Origin: Salminus brasiliensis
Lineage: Eukaryota > Chordata > Actinopteri > Characiformes > Bryconidae
NCBI RefSeq assembly: GCF_030463535.1
Contig: NC_132878.1
Span: 23,913,925-23,977,924 of the forward strand
Length of the DNA stretch: 64,000 nt
Direction of reading: 5' to 3'
Within the stretch, counting starts at the first letter, position 1. The number at the start of each line of letters is the position of its first letter. The notes beneath the pieces are model-generated. The model searched no databases. It was not told the DNA's origin and saw nothing but the letters and a program-made list of their open reading frames with translations. Made by a program: the position numbers and the translations under genes. This document shows, in pieces, positions 63,190-64,000 of this stretch.

Positions 63190-63480
63190 CTGCAAAAAGC
63201 TTCTAGTTCTGTGAGATTCTTGGGCCGTCTTGCACGCACTGCTCTTTAGAGATCTACCCACAGACTTGTGATGATGTGCTTAAGTTTAATGGAATTCCTT
63301 CATTCCTCTTCTACTGAAATATGCCTCATGCCACTGGCTACAGGACAAGCCCAAAGCCCAAAGAACCAAGCAAATCGAGGAAATGAATTGTCTTCTTATA
63401 GGGGTCTCCTGCTTTGTGGGCATCAAATATCTTAATTATCAGGGTGCTAGTCGGCTGCTTGTAGGATCCCATACCTACTG
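63190..63480 (-). mobile_element. Dead Tc1-like fragment
   Basis: gagatctacccacagacttg and gccactggctacaggacaag parallel the 40330 remnant and the usual reverse complement of fish Tc1 transposase genes around ENLWV. There are stops in all frames. Confidence 0.5.
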
Positions 63481-63697
63481 ATTGTTGGAACAAGATATAA
63501 GGAGAATATTTGTAAAGCTTTGATATTTATCAGGCCAGTCACTGATTGTGAACAAACCATAGCTTAGCATGTTAAAAATGGTTTCATCTTTAACTTGATG
63601 CATTTTGTAGATCACTAAAACAGCTTTCTAATTGATGTAAATAAATAAATAAATAAATATACATATAAACAAATTCCAAGATAAAAAAAAATGAGTT

Positions 63698-63926
63698 GCC
63701 TTGCGTTTTAAAGTGGTAGTAACTTCAGGCTCAAGCAGATGGCGTTGTACAAGGATGGTGGGGTTATAAATACCTGCAGGGTGAGGGACATTCACTGCAC
63801 TGCACTGCACCACCTCTTCTCAATCTATGAATCCCATCACACCCCACAGGTATTTATAGCCCGACCATCGTTGTGCAAAGCTATCTGCAGGAGCCTGAAG
63901 TTAATACCACCTTAAAGATGCAAGGT
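63698..63926. mobile_element. Fold-back element with about 82-bp inverted arms
   Basis: The left arm 63698-63780 (gtagtaacttcaggctcaag, tataaatacctgcagg) and the right arm 63846-63926 (ccacaggtatttatagcccg, gcctgaagttaataccacct) are imperfect inverted copies around a 65-nt loop. No coding capacity. It could be a MITE or a long hairpin. Confidence 0.75.
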
Positions 63927-64000
63927 GTCTCATTTTTTGTCTAGGAGGCATATGGATAGATATGTATTCTCAAGGAATATTGGAGTTGATGTATAACACA

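Larger units (their letters stand above)
62061..64000. other. Intergenic sequence upstream of TTLL11
   Basis: T and A runs at 62051-62071 and 62145-62159, the dead Tc1 fragment and the fold-back element. No gene is seen; the next syntenic gene is outside the window. Confidence 0.6.

Noticed and set aside
63628..63813. 61-residue - strand frame upstream of TTLL11
   Set aside because: It overlaps the fold-back element and an AAAT microsatellite; no protein motif.

Overview
This window is vertebrate nuclear DNA, almost certainly from a teleost fish. The genes have many short exons with GT-AG introns, long dinucleotide microsatellites are everywhere, and the introns carry fish-type mobile elements: a full-length Tc1 transposon, hAT-like and small non-autonomous DNA elements, and tRNA-derived SINEs. 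I cannot name the species. Gene names rest on remembered family sequences, not on a search.

Two protein-coding genes face each other tail to tail. On the + strand, the 3' two thirds of DAB2IP (a Ras GTPase-activating scaffold, also called AIP1) runs from an exon at 5538 to a stop at 23602, in ten exons whose phases join into 789 codons including the stop. It covers the RasGAP catalytic domain from its arginine finger onward, the serine/proline-rich middle and the C-terminal coiled coil. A 3' UTR of about 3.1 kb ends at a poly(A) signal at 26726. The PH, C2 and first GAP exons lie upstream of the window. On the - strand the complete coding region of TTLL11 (a tubulin polyglutamylase of the tubulin-tyrosine-ligase-like family) runs from an ATG at 61142 to a stop at 28430, in nine exons that join into 705 codons including the stop. 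Its probable CpG-rich promoter is at about 60.9-62.1 kb. DAB2IP and TTLL11 are also convergent neighbours on human chromosome 9q33, so this is conserved synteny.

Layout: 1-5537 is a DAB2IP intron with a hAT-like element; 5538-23602 holds DAB2IP exons and introns; 23603-26745 is its 3' UTR; 26746-27500 is the short gap between the genes; 27500-28429 is the probable TTLL11 3' UTR; 28430-61142 holds TTLL11 exons and repeat-rich introns, including an intact Tc1 transposon in intron 2; 62061-64000 is intergenic and holds a fold-back element and a dead Tc1 fragment.

The two products are not known to share a pathway. DAB2IP acts in Ras, ASK1 and Akt signalling at the membrane, and TTLL11 modifies microtubules in cilia and spindles. 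I found no undescribed multi-gene system. The best second looks are splicing features: a (TG)40 tract next to tandem acceptors of an in-frame DAB2IP exon, a GC-AG intron in TTLL11, and a microhomology-patched duplication in TTLL11 intron 1.
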